A stretch of 64,000 nucleotides of DNA from Flavobacteriales bacterium (GCA_025451235.1 JANWKT010000014.1:291574-355573), one strand, 5' to 3'; numbered from the stretch's first letter, positions 45,656 through 55,068 are shown. Program-made: numbers and translations. The notes: generated from the sequence alone by a model not told the origin.

Positions 45656-47272
45656 TCAATCTCCATAACTATCCCAGGCACCTATGGATTGGATCTGGTG
45701 GTTGGGGGCCCAAAATTCCCATAGGCGTTTCTCAGTGGAGCTAAGCAAGGTTCCTTCAAGATTTAAGGAGGTTAAACCCATACAATCCATTAACGTTTCT
45801 GGCAAGGTGGTGATGGGATTGTTTTCCAGCCCGAGGTTGGAGAGACTGGTAAGTTTTCCTATTTCTGCCGGGATCACTTTGATCTGATTTCCTCCCAGAC
45901 TAAAGAATTCCAAATAGATCAACGTATCTATTTCAACCGGCAATTCCGATAAACGGTTTTTTTCAAAGTCGAGGTATTGCAACATGGCCAATTGTTCTAT
46001 TTGAGGAGGGATCACCGAAATCTGGTTCTTTTCAAAATCAAGTTTGGTAAGTTGTACCAGTTGAAACATTTCCATCGGAATTTCTTTGATATAATTGGAA
46101 TCCAGTTCCAAACGCGTTAAACTTTGGAGTTCTCCAATGGTTGGAGGTAAATAGGTCAACTGGTTTTCTTCCAGAATAAATTCCTGAAGATTTTTCAGAC
46201 CACCTATTTCATCGGGTAAACTTTTTAGCTGGTTCTTCCGAAGAGAAAGGAGGGTCAAACCTTCTAATTTACCTATTTCAGCAGGTAGAGCCTTTAACCG
46301 ATTAGAGTCTATACGCAATTCGGCGAGTTGGAACATATTTCCGATCGAGGCCGGCAGGTATTCAAGTTGATTATTGCTCAGAGGAAGTATACTCAGATGG
46401 ATTAAATTTCCAATCGATGCAGGTAGGCTTGTCAAGACATTGTGTGACAAGGATAATTGGTGTAAGTTGGTAAGTTTACCGAATTCTTCCGGCAAGGTCT
46501 TCAATTGATTCTCGTGCAAGTCTAAAAATTCGAGTTGAGATAAATGACCAATGGATGCAGGCAAACTTTGCAATTGATTCTTGGAGATGGCAAGTGTTTT
46601 TAATTGGTTCAGATTTCCAATCTTAGCAGGAAGAGCAGTTAAGCGATTAGAATCAAGATTTAAGTCGGTTAAAAGACTGAGGTTACATAATTCCTTGGGC
46701 AACGCGGTTAACCTGTTATGCTGAAGAGAGAGCTCTGTTAGCTTGGTCAATTTACCCATTTCACCAGGAATTTCTGTGAGTTGATTATAACTGATCTCAA
46801 GAACGGTCAAGGAAGTTAGCTTACCAATTTCGCGGGGAAGTTTTGTTAACCTGTTTTTATCCAGGTCCAATGAAGTTAATTTTGATAATTTCCCTATAGT
46901 GGAAGGTAAACTAGTAATTTGATTCTGGTCAAGGTCCAGGTCTTCCAGGTTCACCAATTTCCCGATACCGGAGGGTATTTCGGTCAATAGGTTTTGATCC
47001 AGATCGAGCCGGACAAGCTTGGTTAATTGCCATAACTCCTTAGGTAATTCTTTAATTTGGTTCCCTTCCAGTTCTAAAACGGTCAGGTTTTTTAGCTTCC
47101 CTATGTCGGGGGAAAGCTTGGTTAATCCATCTTCTTCCAGGTCCAGCATATACACGCTGTCGGGGTTGGCCAGGGCAGAGGACATGGATTTATAGACTAC
47201 GTTTCGTTGGGCCTCCGCTATGGAAGTTATGGCGATCATGGCCCCTAGCAAGAGGGTAATGGTTGATTTCAT
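45656..47272 (-). CDS. Exported leucine-rich repeat protein
   Basis: 538 residues: signal peptide (MKSTITLLLGAMIAITSIAEA), then about nineteen uninterrupted 23-residue LRRs of the form 'LxxLxLxxNxLxxLPxxIGxL' up to near residue 515. The spacing is very regular with no island. There is no T9SS tail, so it is probably periplasmic or released another way. No enzymatic domain is present, suggesting protein-protein binding. Neighbouring minus-strand genes are separated by gaps over 80 bases, so it may have its own promoter. Confidence 0.9.
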   Translation of the reverse strand: MKSTITLLLGAMIAITSIAEAQRNVVYKSMSSALANPDSVYMLDLEEDGLTKLSPDIGKLKNLTVLELEGNQIKELPKELWQLTKLVRLDLDQNLLTEIPSGIGKLVNLEDLDLDQNQITSLPSTIGKLSKLTSLDLDKNRLTKLPREIGKLTSLTVLEISYNQLTEIPGEMGKLTKLTELSLQHNRLTALPKELCNLSLLTDLNLDSNRLTALPAKIGNLNQLKTLAISKNQLQSLPASIGHLSQLEFLDLHENQLKTLPEEFGKLTNLHQLSLSHNVLTSLPASIGNLIHLSILPLSNNQLEYLPASIGNMFQLAELRIDSNRLKALPAEIGKLEGLTLLSLRKNQLKSLPDEIGGLKNLQEFILEENQLTYLPPTIGELQSLTRLELDSNYIKEIPMEMFQLVQLTKLDFEKNQISVIPPQIEQLAMLQYLDFEKNRLSELPVEIDTLIYLEFFSLGGNQIKVIPAEIGKLTSLSNLGLENNPITTLPETLMDCMGLTSLNLEGTLLSSTEKRLWEFWAPNHQIQSIGAWDSYGD

Positions 47273-47384
47273 ATTCAGTAATAGGTTGTTAAATCGTTAT
47301 TTCAACGGTAAAATCCAACTTATATTGGTTGAGGCCCCCATTATTTCGGGTGATTTTAGACCAGGACTTTATTCCCAGGATGAT

Positions 47385-47795
47385 CTATTGAGAAACCCTT
47401 TTATATTCGATGACCTGGGTGTTTCCATCCGAGGGAAAATCTACTTCATCTCTCACCACTAGAATCGTGTCATTCAACTGAATGATTTTTTCTCGATCCC
47501 ATTCACCGCTTCCTGAATATCGTATGGATAGGTAATTGTTTTCCATGAACCAATAACAGTTTGTATAACCTGATATGTCCACTGTACCATCATCCTTAAA
47601 ATGGAGTTTCCTCCCTACAATCATTCTTGAAAAGTGATCGGTTGATTCTTTATCTAATTTCCCCTTGCTATTAAAATGCTCCAGTTTTACTACCGTCCAC
47701 CTTCCTAAAACACTGTCCTTCGAATGTACCTGGGTTTGTCCATGACAGTAATTGATCACCATGAAAAATATAAGCAGGGAAAACAATTGTTTCAT
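47385..47795 (-). CDS. Exported lipocalin-like protein, unknown function
   Basis: 136 residues from MKQLFSLLIFFMVINYCHGQ (signal peptide). The mature part has 'SVLGRWTVVKLEHF', 'GRKLHFKDDGTVDISGY' and 'NDTILVVRDEVDF', the order of short strands usual in lipocalin-like proteins of Bacteroidota. Ligand unknown. The frame extends to 47819, but the later ATG gives a clean signal peptide. Confidence 0.7.
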   Translation of the reverse strand: MKQLFSLLIFFMVINYCHGQTQVHSKDSVLGRWTVVKLEHFNSKGKLDKESTDHFSRMIVGRKLHFKDDGTVDISGYTNCYWFMENNYLSIRYSGSGEWDREKIIQLNDTILVVRDEVDFPSDGNTQVIEYKRVSQ

Positions 47796-47910
47796 GACCT
47801 CAAGATACAAAAAATACACTGCTTCAATCCGAACATTTTTTTCAATGGTGCCGATGAATAATTACGCAGGAATTGTTTGGTTGTTAACGACTTGTTATTA
47901 CAGGATATAT

Positions 47911-47933
47911 GCCATGTAAAATGGCTAATTTTG
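47911..47933 (+). promoter_or_regulatory. -7 box (TAATTTTG) with adjacent inverted repeat, kinase/regulator operon
   Basis: TAATTTTG (47926-47933) matches TAnnTTTG and ends ten bases before the kinase ATG. Immediately upstream lies GCCAT-gtaaa-ATGGC (47911-47925), a perfect short inverted repeat in the promoter spacer, suitable as an operator. Confidence 0.5.
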
Positions 47934-47943
47934 AACTATTCCT

Positions 47944-49215
47944 ATGAAGCTGAACCGGACGCATATATTTATTGCCATTTCTTCAATTGCATTGCTAGTT
48001 GTGCTGATCATGCAGGTAAATTGGATCTTCCAGACTGCAAAGATCAAAGAAAAAATGTTCAATGAAAAAGCGGACCTGGTTCTTGCAAGAACAACCGATG
48101 CATTGCTTTCGGACCAGGAAACTTGCACGAAGATTGAAGCCTCCCCGGAAAATATGGGTCCTTCCGGACATGTAGCTGTGTTGGAAAAAAATGAGATCCA
48201 TAAAATAGATTCTTTGCTCATTCGTTCGATGAAATTCTATGGTTTTCATGTTGACTATTCTTTTGAGGTGATCAAAAGTGAACCACCGGGGATGAATGGA
48301 CTCAATTTGATCAACAACTCCCATTCCGACCAGCCGGCCTGCGGCCAAATAGGTTTAGAAGAAGAGGTGAATAAGAATGGATTTGAACTGAAACTTTACT
48401 TTCCAACCAAAAGACAATTTATTCTGGCGGAGATGGGACCGATGTTCATTACCTCCGTTATTTTGATATTGGTGGTATTTGTTTTGTTTTGGCGAACCGT
48501 TCGATCGCTGATCAAAGAAAAAAAAATGTCGGAGTATACAGCTGACTTTTTAAATAATATGACCCATGAGTTCAAGACACCCTTAACGAATATCGCTTTA
48601 GCGGGCAAGATGATCATAAAAGATCCCAATATTCAAGACGGTGATAAAATAAAGCACTATTCTGAGATCATCCTGGAGGAAAACGAAAAATTAAAACTCC
48701 AGGTAGAACAAATGCTAAGTATGACAGCATTTGAAAAAGGGGAGATCCCTTTGCGAAAAACTGAGTTGGATTTTCATGAACTCATCCATGAGGCGGTAAA
48801 ATCTATTGGCATACAGATCGAGCACAAACAGGGGAATATTTCTTTCGACCTGATGGCAGAAAACGTGGTGGTAATGGGTGATAAAACGCATCTTGTACAT
48901 GCATTGAGTAACCTACTCGATAATGCCATCAAATATGCCAGGGAAAAACCTGAAATCTCTGTTCAAACTTCCAATGTGGGTGAAAATTTAATGATCGTGG
49001 TGAGAGACAATGGCGTGGGTATAGAAAAGGAATATCAAAAGAAAGTATTCGACAAATTTTTCAGGGTTCCCACAGGAGATATACATGATGTGAAGGGATT
49101 TGGTCTGGGGCTGCCTTATACCAAGAAGGTAGTTGAGTTGCATGGAGGGACCATTGAACTGCAGAGTGAAAAAGGAAAGGGATCCACCTTCAAAATAATA
49201 TTGCCTTATGTTTAA
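47944..49215 (+). CDS. Sensor histidine kinase
   Basis: 423 residues. Membrane helices at about 8-28 and 165-185 frame an extracytoplasmic sensor of some 135 residues. Kinase core: H box with His208 ('NNMTHEFKTPLTNIALAGKM'), N box 'NLLDNAIKYA', 'VRDNGVGIEKEYQ' and 'GFGLGLPYTKKVVELHGG'. The next gene, overlapping by eight bases, is its OmpR-type regulator. The signal sensed is unknown. Confidence 0.95.
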   Translation: MKLNRTHIFIAISSIALLVVLIMQVNWIFQTAKIKEKMFNEKADLVLARTTDALLSDQETCTKIEASPENMGPSGHVAVLEKNEIHKIDSLLIRSMKFYGFHVDYSFEVIKSEPPGMNGLNLINNSHSDQPACGQIGLEEEVNKNGFELKLYFPTKRQFILAEMGPMFITSVILILVVFVLFWRTVRSLIKEKKMSEYTADFLNNMTHEFKTPLTNIALAGKMIIKDPNIQDGDKIKHYSEIILEENEKLKLQVEQMLSMTAFEKGEIPLRKTELDFHELIHEAVKSIGIQIEHKQGNISFDLMAENVVVMGDKTHLVHALSNLLDNAIKYAREKPEISVQTSNVGENLMIVVRDNGVGIEKEYQKKVFDKFFRVPTGDIHDVKGFGLGLPYTKKVVELHGGTIELQSEKGKGSTFKIILPYV

Positions 49216-49897
49216 AGAAAGACCCAAAATACTGCTGGCCGAAGATGATCTTCATTTAGGGATCCTCCTGGTGGACTATTTGGAGAATGAAGGCTTTGAG
49301 GTAAAACTTTGCAAAGATGGGGAGTTGGCACTAAAAGCATTCCAGGTCGGGAGATTTGATCTATGCTTGTTGGATGTGATGATGCCGAAACTGGATGGCT
49401 TCTCCCTGGCAAAGGGGATCAGGCTCAAGGATAAAAAAATACCCCTCATTTTTATTACCGCAAAAGCATTGAAGGAAGATAAACTCAAAGGATATGGTTT
49501 AGGAGCGGATGATTATATCACGAAACCATTTGATGAGGAGGAATTACTTTGGAAGATCAAAGCTATTATCCGGAGAAGTCCTGCCAGTATAACTGAAATG
49601 ATCTCACTGGGCGAATATATTTTCGATTTTCATAATCAATCTTTGCGTTTAGGGGAGAAAACAAAACGGATCACTGAAAAGGAAAGAGATATTATTCACT
49701 ATTTATTTAACCATCGAAATCAAGTGATCAAAAGGGAAGCGATGTTGGAAGAGCTTTGGGGAGAGAACGATTATTTTTTGGGAAGGAGTTTGGATGTTTT
49801 TATCACCAAGATCCGTAAATACCTGAAGGAAGATCCAAGTATTCATATTGAGAATGTTTTTGGTGTAGGGTTTATTTTCAATGTCCCTGAAAAATAG
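49208..49897 (+). CDS. OmpR-family response regulator
   Basis: 229 residues. Receiver with 'LLAEDD', phosphoacceptor Asp56 ('LCLLDVMMPKLDG') and 'FITAKALKEDKLKGYGLGADDYITKPF', then a winged-helix OmpR output domain ('ITEKERDIIHYLFNHRNQVIKREAMLEELWG', 'RSLDVFITKIRKYLKED'). Overlaps the kinase gene, so the pair is translated together. Confidence 0.95.
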   Translation: MFKERPKILLAEDDLHLGILLVDYLENEGFEVKLCKDGELALKAFQVGRFDLCLLDVMMPKLDGFSLAKGIRLKDKKIPLIFITAKALKEDKLKGYGLGADDYITKPFDEEELLWKIKAIIRRSPASITEMISLGEYIFDFHNQSLRLGEKTKRITEKERDIIHYLFNHRNQVIKREAMLEELWGENDYFLGRSLDVFITKIRKYLKEDPSIHIENVFGVGFIFNVPEK

Positions 49898-49898
49898 A

Positions 49899-50243
49899 TC
49901 AGGATCTTTTTAAAAAATCCCCATCCACAATCAGGAGTTTAACCCCATTTTCGGAAAATGAACGATGAGAACTCAGTTCGTCGGATACCACATAGGTTTC
50001 TCCCTCCATGAGTTTTAATTTTTTACCTGTACTCAGTTCAGTGATAAATTCACCTGCTAAACAATGGACAATATGTCCTTTTTCACACCAATGGTCGGCC
50101 AAATACCCTTTGGAATATTCCACCAGCCTAATTCTTAGTCCACCCAATTGAAGTGTCTGCCAATAAGCGATGCCGGTTTCTCCTTTATACTCCACTTTCT
50201 CAATGGATGTCCAATCGATGGTTTGAAATGGGATATGGCTCAT
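49899..50243 (-). CDS. Cupin-fold protein, DHCW-motif type
   Basis: 114 residues. A single cupin barrel with 'YLADHWCEKGHIVHCLAGEFITEL', the conserved DHWCxKGHI stretch of the small Bacteroidota/Proteobacteria family named for it, and 'MEGETYVVSDELSSHRSF'. The histidines and cysteine may bind a metal. Substrate unknown. Convergent with the response regulator gene, one base between stops. Confidence 0.85.
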   Translation of the reverse strand: MSHIPFQTIDWTSIEKVEYKGETGIAYWQTLQLGGLRIRLVEYSKGYLADHWCEKGHIVHCLAGEFITELSTGKKLKLMEGETYVVSDELSSHRSFSENGVKLLIVDGDFLKRS

Positions 50244-50318
50244 ATCAGGTGATTATTTGTTGGTTGGTGAGTTCATTACACTTGCGACTAATTTACAAAA
50301 AAACATAGATCAGAAAGG

Positions 50319-50741
50319 CTAAGACTTTTTTAGGTAGACCATAGAAGCGACCGAAAGTTCAACATATACCAAGCTGCCGATTACCATGAATTCACCCCCA
50401 AAATAAACCCACCCCCAAATGGTGATAGTTTCGAAAAAGAAAAATACACAACCCATGGTAAGTAAACAATAAAATATATTAGCGATGGCAATGACCTGGA
50501 GGAATGGACGCCAATTTTTGCCTATTAAGAAAAAACAAACCATCGAGTAAACGACGTACACCAAAGCTATGATGCATAATGGGTAGAGCATTTTTTCTGG
50601 GATCCCCATTTCCTCCGTAAATCTTGTTAGAACTATACCCAGAAGAAATGCAGTGAGCAATGCTCCTAAACTATCTACCAGAAAAAGCTTTCTGGGGTGA
50701 AGCTTGAATTTTTGAATCATTGAGCTAAATCCTTTTGCCAT
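50319..50741 (-). CDS. Four-helix membrane protein, unknown function
   Basis: 140 residues with four predicted membrane segments (about 21-40, 51-73, 82-103 and 110-133). N-terminus 'MAKGFSSMIQKFKLHPRKLF' is cytoplasmic and basic. No family recognised. Seven bases after the VWA gene stop, likely cotranscribed. Confidence 0.65.
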   Translation of the reverse strand: MAKGFSSMIQKFKLHPRKLFLVDSLGALLTAFLLGIVLTRFTEEMGIPEKMLYPLCIIALVYVVYSMVCFFLIGKNWRPFLQVIAIANIFYCLLTMGCVFFFFETITIWGWVYFGGEFMVIGSLVYVELSVASMVYLKKS

Positions 50742-50747
50742 GGTGGA

Positions 50748-51863
50748 TCATTGAAATGTGAATCCTTTCCTGGCAGCCTGTTCCTTGATAATGCCAATCA
50801 TCGTTTGATCTAAGGATGCCGGGGTGCTATAATATACAGCAGAAGCATCCAAGGCTTCCTCTGCACGCTGGATATAATTAATGATGCTCTCTTTTATCAA
50901 TGCTCTTTCACTGATCTTCCTGATTAAAATTTTTCTTTGTTGGTCAAAACTGGTTTCACTCAGCATGTTCGGAAGGTCTTCGGGTAATAGTTGGCGAAGA
51001 ATGGAAGTGTCGGCAGCATAGGCATCCACCAGGTCCCAACCTGCATAACTGTTGCTTTCGCTTATTTTAAACACCACTCTTTCCCTGAAATAAGTACTTC
51101 CCAGCGATTGAGCATTGGAATCCAGCTTTTCGAGTCGTTTTAGTTTTGCAACACCCGCAGGTCCATAGGGCATATAGGTGGTATTCAAATCTGCATTTCG
51201 GATCTCAATGATTTTATCCCAATAGGTCTCCCCATATTTAAATGATGAATCCTGATCGATCGCCATATACCTCCCTTTTCCACTTGAAGAGGCATTTTCC
51301 CAAAACATGGTTTTGCCTTCATCCGAGCTGCCACAATAAATGGTATTGATGATAATATTTCGTTTTGCTGCATTTTTACAGGCTGTTTGATAGGGAATAG
51401 GGCCCTGGTTAAAAATTTCGTTCCCAGCAATGAAAATGATCTTGAGATCTTCTTTATTCGTTGACCAATTCAAACTATCGAGCGCATATTGAATAGCATA
51501 ACCACAGAATTCATGACTTCCCTCCGTTTTTAAATGGCATAAATGATCAGAGAGAAGGTCGATATCAGAAGTGAGGGGTGTATATAGTTTGAAGTATCCA
51601 TTGGCCTCCGATTCAGCATTTCCAAAACTTCCTAAAGCGATCTCTATGGTAGGTTGCTGGTCGTTCTTTTTTGATTTCATTAATTGATTCACCATTCCCC
51701 AGATCTGTCCTTTTGCCTGGCGGATCAGTCCATCCATACTTCCACTTACATCCAATAGGAGGGCTATTTGAATTTTATCATCCTTGGTTCTTGAATTTTG
51801 CCCCGACACTTGTGTGAAGATCATGAAGACCAATAAAACCGAAACAATGTACTTTTTCATCAT
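50748..51863 (-). CDS. Exported von Willebrand factor A domain protein
   Basis: 371 residues from MMKKYIVSVLLVFMIFTQVSGQ (signal peptide). VWA domain at about 30-210 with the MIDAS 'LLLDVSGSMDGL' and 'IFIAGNE'. The C-terminal part is helical ('LLPEDLPNMLSETSFDQQRKILIRKI'). Metal-dependent adhesion or protein binding in the periplasm is likely. The frame extends to 51944, but the added residues lack a signal and the later ATG fits. Confidence 0.85.
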   Translation of the reverse strand: MMKKYIVSVLLVFMIFTQVSGQNSRTKDDKIQIALLLDVSGSMDGLIRQAKGQIWGMVNQLMKSKKNDQQPTIEIALGSFGNAESEANGYFKLYTPLTSDIDLLSDHLCHLKTEGSHEFCGYAIQYALDSLNWSTNKEDLKIIFIAGNEIFNQGPIPYQTACKNAAKRNIIINTIYCGSSDEGKTMFWENASSSGKGRYMAIDQDSSFKYGETYWDKIIEIRNADLNTTYMPYGPAGVAKLKRLEKLDSNAQSLGSTYFRERVVFKISESNSYAGWDLVDAYAADTSILRQLLPEDLPNMLSETSFDQQRKILIRKISERALIKESIINYIQRAEEALDASAVYYSTPASLDQTMIGIIKEQAARKGFTFQ

Positions 51864-51948
51864 TGACTTTATTTCTGCCGGCCTATGATTTGTCTTTGTG
51901 CCGAATTTAAATGTAGGAATCTTTTTTATTTCTGCCATGAACAAAACG

Positions 51949-52428
51949 TCAGGATTTTCGGCGTCGAAAGAGAATACCCATTGCCATCACATGACTCACC
52001 ACCATAAGTGGTAAAATGGCGGCTGGAACATACCATTGTGCCGTTAGATAATTGGCTGCTTGTATAGACGCTGAGTGTGGAAGTGCTATGGCAAGATCCA
52101 AGGTACCCACGATGGTGCACACGATGGCTAACGCTCGGGCGGAAGTCCATCTTTTACGTAGTGCTATGACCGAGATGAAAGCTAGAACGGCTGTTAGCGA
52201 ATCACCAATCGCTGTTGGTAAAGCAAAGGACCGAGGCAGTTCAGGCGCCAGATTCTGCACCAGAAGACCCATGCCCAAAACCCTGAACATTTGTGGCAGT
52301 ATCCAAACGATGATCCTGTCATTCTCTTCCCACCTTTGGATCTTTGGATTGACCAGTAGTTTGGCAATGGTTGCCCAAACAAGAAGAAACCAAAAAAACT
52401 GAATAAGAAATATGCTGTTTGTATTCAT
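51949..52428 (-). CDS. Membrane protein of unknown function
   Basis: 159 residues with four or five hydrophobic segments ('FLIQFFWFLLVWATIAKLLV', 'MFRVLGMGLLVQNLAP', 'AVLAFISVIALR', 'ALAIVCTIVGTLDLAIALPH', 'AAILPLMVVSHVMAMGILF'). No motif pointing to a transporter class. Ends with a basic tail 'RRRKS'. Confidence 0.65.
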   Translation of the reverse strand: MNTNSIFLIQFFWFLLVWATIAKLLVNPKIQRWEENDRIIVWILPQMFRVLGMGLLVQNLAPELPRSFALPTAIGDSLTAVLAFISVIALRKRWTSARALAIVCTIVGTLDLAIALPHSASIQAANYLTAQWYVPAAILPLMVVSHVMAMGILFRRRKS

Positions 52429-52449
52429 ATAAATGGCAACGCAGGGATT

Positions 52450-52875
52450 CTACTTTCGTTTTAATGCTGCTTCTATCATTCCCTTGAGTACTTTTAGATC
52501 AATGTCCTCTAATGTATTGATGTAAAGGCAACCCACGCCGGTCTTATGCTTGCCTAGTTTTTGAAGGGTGGCCGCTTGCGCTTTAATATCCATCATGAGG
52601 TACAACGATAGGTTCGCTTTACGTGGAGAGAAGCCGATGAGGAGCCAATCTACTTCCCTGCCGGTGGTAGGACTTTTATATCTTTTGTTACCAAATCCGA
52701 TGATGGAGTTGCTCCATAATACCGGCTCTTCTCCGGTGGCTTTTTTCATCATTTCCATCAGTACAAAACTATCTTTTCGTTTTTGCTCATCCGGTACATT
52801 ATTGATAAAATCCTCTACACTTGCAACGGTTGGTTTCGTTTTTATTTCAACCAATTTTGATTTTTTTTCAGCCAT
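52450..52875 (-). CDS. DUF1801 domain protein
   Basis: 141 residues. 'SVEDFINNVPDEQKRKDSFVLMEMMKKATG' followed by 'PVLWSNSIIGFGNKRYK' and 'GLSPRKANLSLYL'-like 'GFSPRKANLSLYLMMD' is the DUF1801/YdhG pattern. Function unknown; the family is cytoplasmic and widely distributed. Gap of 173 bases to the DUF4396 gene holds nothing clear. Confidence 0.88.
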   Translation of the reverse strand: MAEKKSKLVEIKTKPTVASVEDFINNVPDEQKRKDSFVLMEMMKKATGEEPVLWSNSIIGFGNKRYKSPTTGREVDWLLIGFSPRKANLSLYLMMDIKAQAATLQKLGKHKTGVGCLYINTLEDIDLKVLKGMIEAALKRK

Positions 52876-53048
52876 AGGATATGATTATTTGTTGGGTATT
52901 GGTTGAACGGATAGTGGGTTGTCCCAATGCCGGATTTAAATGTAGGAATTTTATTTCATTTACAAGTATACGCAGACCCTCACTTATTTGATTTTGTATG
53001 GCCGTTTATCCTAACGACCCGATTGATGGAGACCGATTGGTAAAATGG

Positions 53049-53546
53049 TTAGTGTATATGCCGCATTCCCTTTTTTACCATTATATAGTTAACAGGTAAA
53101 GCAGCCCAAAAACCGGCCAAAAGGGCAACCGCCATTCCTATCCAAAAAATGGGGTCTGTTAAATGAGCCGACATTACGCCTGGTATCATCACCTCTGCAA
53201 GTACCTCAAATGTTTCCATTACCAGGATACTGATGCCTTCACCGATAATCACTGTTTTTAATGCCTTGGCAGGACTGAAACCAAACTTTTTTAGGGGTAA
53301 AATACCTAATAGCAAACCTGCTATAAATCCGAGAATTACAGAAATAGTAATGGAAGTAAGGTTGTTGAATCCGAGTGCAGTTGATATGATCATTCCCAGA
53401 ATCTCACCAATTCCACAACCCATCAGACAATGTAAGGTTGCACTTAAGGCAAGCTTGAAGTTTGAACTGTTTAGCTTATCGTGATGACTATTTGCATTGG
53501 AATCATGATGGACCTGCAAATTGTGTTCATGATGCGATGTTTTCAT
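53049..53546 (-). CDS. DUF4396 membrane protein
   Basis: 165 residues. A His-rich N-terminal tail (HHEHNLQVHHD), then four or five membrane segments with the family's 'HCLMGCGIGEILGMIISTALGF', 'ETFEVLAEVMIPGVMSAHLTDPIFWIGM' and 'LPVNYIMVKKGMRHIH'. A role in metal or small-ion handling is possible given the His-rich ends, but this is inference. Upstream at 53633-53648, TAGGCTT-gt-AAGCCTA is a short palindrome. Confidence 0.85.
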   Translation of the reverse strand: MKTSHHEHNLQVHHDSNANSHHDKLNSSNFKLALSATLHCLMGCGIGEILGMIISTALGFNNLTSITISVILGFIAGLLLGILPLKKFGFSPAKALKTVIIGEGISILVMETFEVLAEVMIPGVMSAHLTDPIFWIGMAVALLAGFWAALPVNYIMVKKGMRHIH

Positions 53547-53701
53547 AAGTAACGATTTAACAGTACAAATGTCTGAACTTACCCGAAATCCGTGTTATAG
53601 AATTTTGTGGAATGAATATATAATTTTGGGATAGGCTTGTAAGCCTACCGGTTATCCGATCTTGAAGTTCGAATCTAGCTTCTGTTAAACTTGATGAATA
53701 A

Positions 53702-53842
53702 CGCTAACGTGTTTGCAGATTTTCGATGGGCGGTATTTTCAGCATACATGTTGATGCGGAGAACTGAACTTTCTATAGCCACAAAACTGTCTGCTGAGCA
53801 CGAAACCCCGCCTATTACAAATGTGCTGTTATGCGCTGTGGC
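53702..53842 (-). repeat. attC-like site H, second family, 3' of the orphan kinase
   Basis: Bounded by CGCTAAC (53702-53708) and GTTATGCGC (53828-53836). Its inner sequence (GGGGTTTCGTGCTC on the minus strand) differs from the other seven sites. The outer arm GTTATGCGCTGTGGC (53828-53842) pairs with GCCACCATTGCGTATAAC at 55102-55119, beyond the kinase, with a small bulge. Short ORFs on both strands here are not credible. Confidence 0.6.
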
Positions 53843-53871
53843 TATTTCAATTTTGTTCGCTAGCCTTTGCA

Positions 53872-55068
53872 TTATGCACTTTCGTCAAACATAATTTCGT
53901 CTGAACTACCTATTTTATATAATGGTTTCTCAATAGGTAATGTAAAATAAAAAGATGAACCCTCACCTTCAATACTTTCTACCCAAATTTCACCGCCATT
54001 TTTTTCTAAAAATCCTTTTACCAATAACAATCCAATTCCAGCTCCTTTATTCTTTTTTCGTGTTTCTGAAAGGGTTTTCATTTGCGGTGTAAAAAGTTTT
54101 TCAATTATTTCTTGCGACATCCCAATTCCAGTGTCTTTAACCTGAATAATAATTTTGTCGTCTTTGGTTTTTGCTGAAAGGGTTATTGTTCCACCTTTTT
54201 CGGTATGCTTTATCGCATTTGAAACGATATTCTGAATGATTGAAATTAACATTTTCCCATCCGCAAATACAGAAGTGTTCTCTTCAATTTCGTGATGAAG
54301 ATTTATTGTATTTATTGAAGCAGTTTCGTTTAATGCTTCGAAGACTTTATCAATGTATTCGGTTAGCTTTATTTTTGTTGGGGAAAATGCGTCCGAAGCG
54401 TATTTTATTCTCGCCCATTCGACTAAATAGTCTAACATGTCTAATTCATCCGTTGATGATTTATAGAGTAAGTCAAGCATTTCCTGAACAGCATCAGGCT
54501 TCATTTTATGGAAATTTTCTTTCAAATATTTTGCGGTTCCTATAATAGAGGACAGGGGACTTCGTAAATCATGTGAAAGTATGGCAAGAACACTCTCTTT
54601 ATGTGTATTAAGTTCTTCCAATTCTCTGACATATTTTTTTATAGCATCCTCGGATTGTTTCCTATCTGTTAAATCACGTAAAATTTTAACATATCCCAAC
54701 ATCTCTCCGTCTAAACCGATAAGTGGGAAAACCAAGCCATAAGCGTAAAACAGGTTCTTGTCTTTAGCGATGTGCCACCTATTGTCTGTTGCTCTGCCTT
54801 CTTTTAAAGCTGTTTCAATTTCTCTTTTCGGAATACCGTCTTTTAAATCATCCTCTGTAAATATTAAGTCGAAAGGCTCTCCAATAACCTCCTCCGTTTC
54901 GTAACCAAATATTTTTGTCGAGCCAGAACTCCAACTATTTATGATGAATTCTTTGTCTAACGTAAAAATCGAATAGTCCTGTAAGCTGTCGATTATTTGG
55001 CTATAAAATTCAGCAGTTGGTATATATTTATTTTTAAGAATTTTTGGTTTGTCTTGTTTGTCATCCAT
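53872..55068 (-). CDS. Orphan PAS sensor histidine kinase (cassette 1)
   Basis: 398 residues from MDDKQDKPKILK. No membrane segment. PAS domain at about 25-140 ('SQIIDSLQDYSIFTLDKEFIINSWSSGSTKIFGYETEEVIGEPFDLIF'), then a HisKA with 'LAILSHDLRSPLSSIIG', and HATPase with 'IVSNAIKHTEKGG', 'VKDTGIGMSQ' and 'GAGIGLLLVKGFLEKNGG'. No regulator gene is adjacent. The frame runs to 55137 but crosses the next recombination-site arm, so the later ATG is chosen. Its two flanks carry matching inverted ends, making it a self-contained unit. Confidence 0.9.
   Translation of the reverse strand: MDDKQDKPKILKNKYIPTAEFYSQIIDSLQDYSIFTLDKEFIINSWSSGSTKIFGYETEEVIGEPFDLIFTEDDLKDGIPKREIETALKEGRATDNRWHIAKDKNLFYAYGLVFPLIGLDGEMLGYVKILRDLTDRKQSEDAIKKYVRELEELNTHKESVLAILSHDLRSPLSSIIGTAKYLKENFHKMKPDAVQEMLDLLYKSSTDELDMLDYLVEWARIKYASDAFSPTKIKLTEYIDKVFEALNETASINTINLHHEIEENTSVFADGKMLISIIQNIVSNAIKHTEKGGTITLSAKTKDDKIIIQVKDTGIGMSQEIIEKLFTPQMKTLSETRKKNKGAGIGLLLVKGFLEKNGGEIWVESIEGEGSSFYFTLPIEKPLYKIGSSDEIMFDESA

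Noticed and set aside
45700..47200. DNA tandem repeat or assembly artefact
   Set aside because: The repetition is at the protein level (LRR, 23 residues) with diverged codons in an intact frame.
53010..53054. CCTAAC...GTTAGTG pair that might be another attC-like site after the DUF4396 gene
   Set aside because: Only 45 bp, no pairing arms (the inner CCGATTG copies are direct repeats) and the GTTAG overlaps the DUF4396 stop codon. Probably chance.
53675..53894. Two overlapping short ORFs (65 and 67 codons) on opposite strands
   Set aside because: They lie inside the attC-like site H, overlap each other fully and have no recognisable start context or family.
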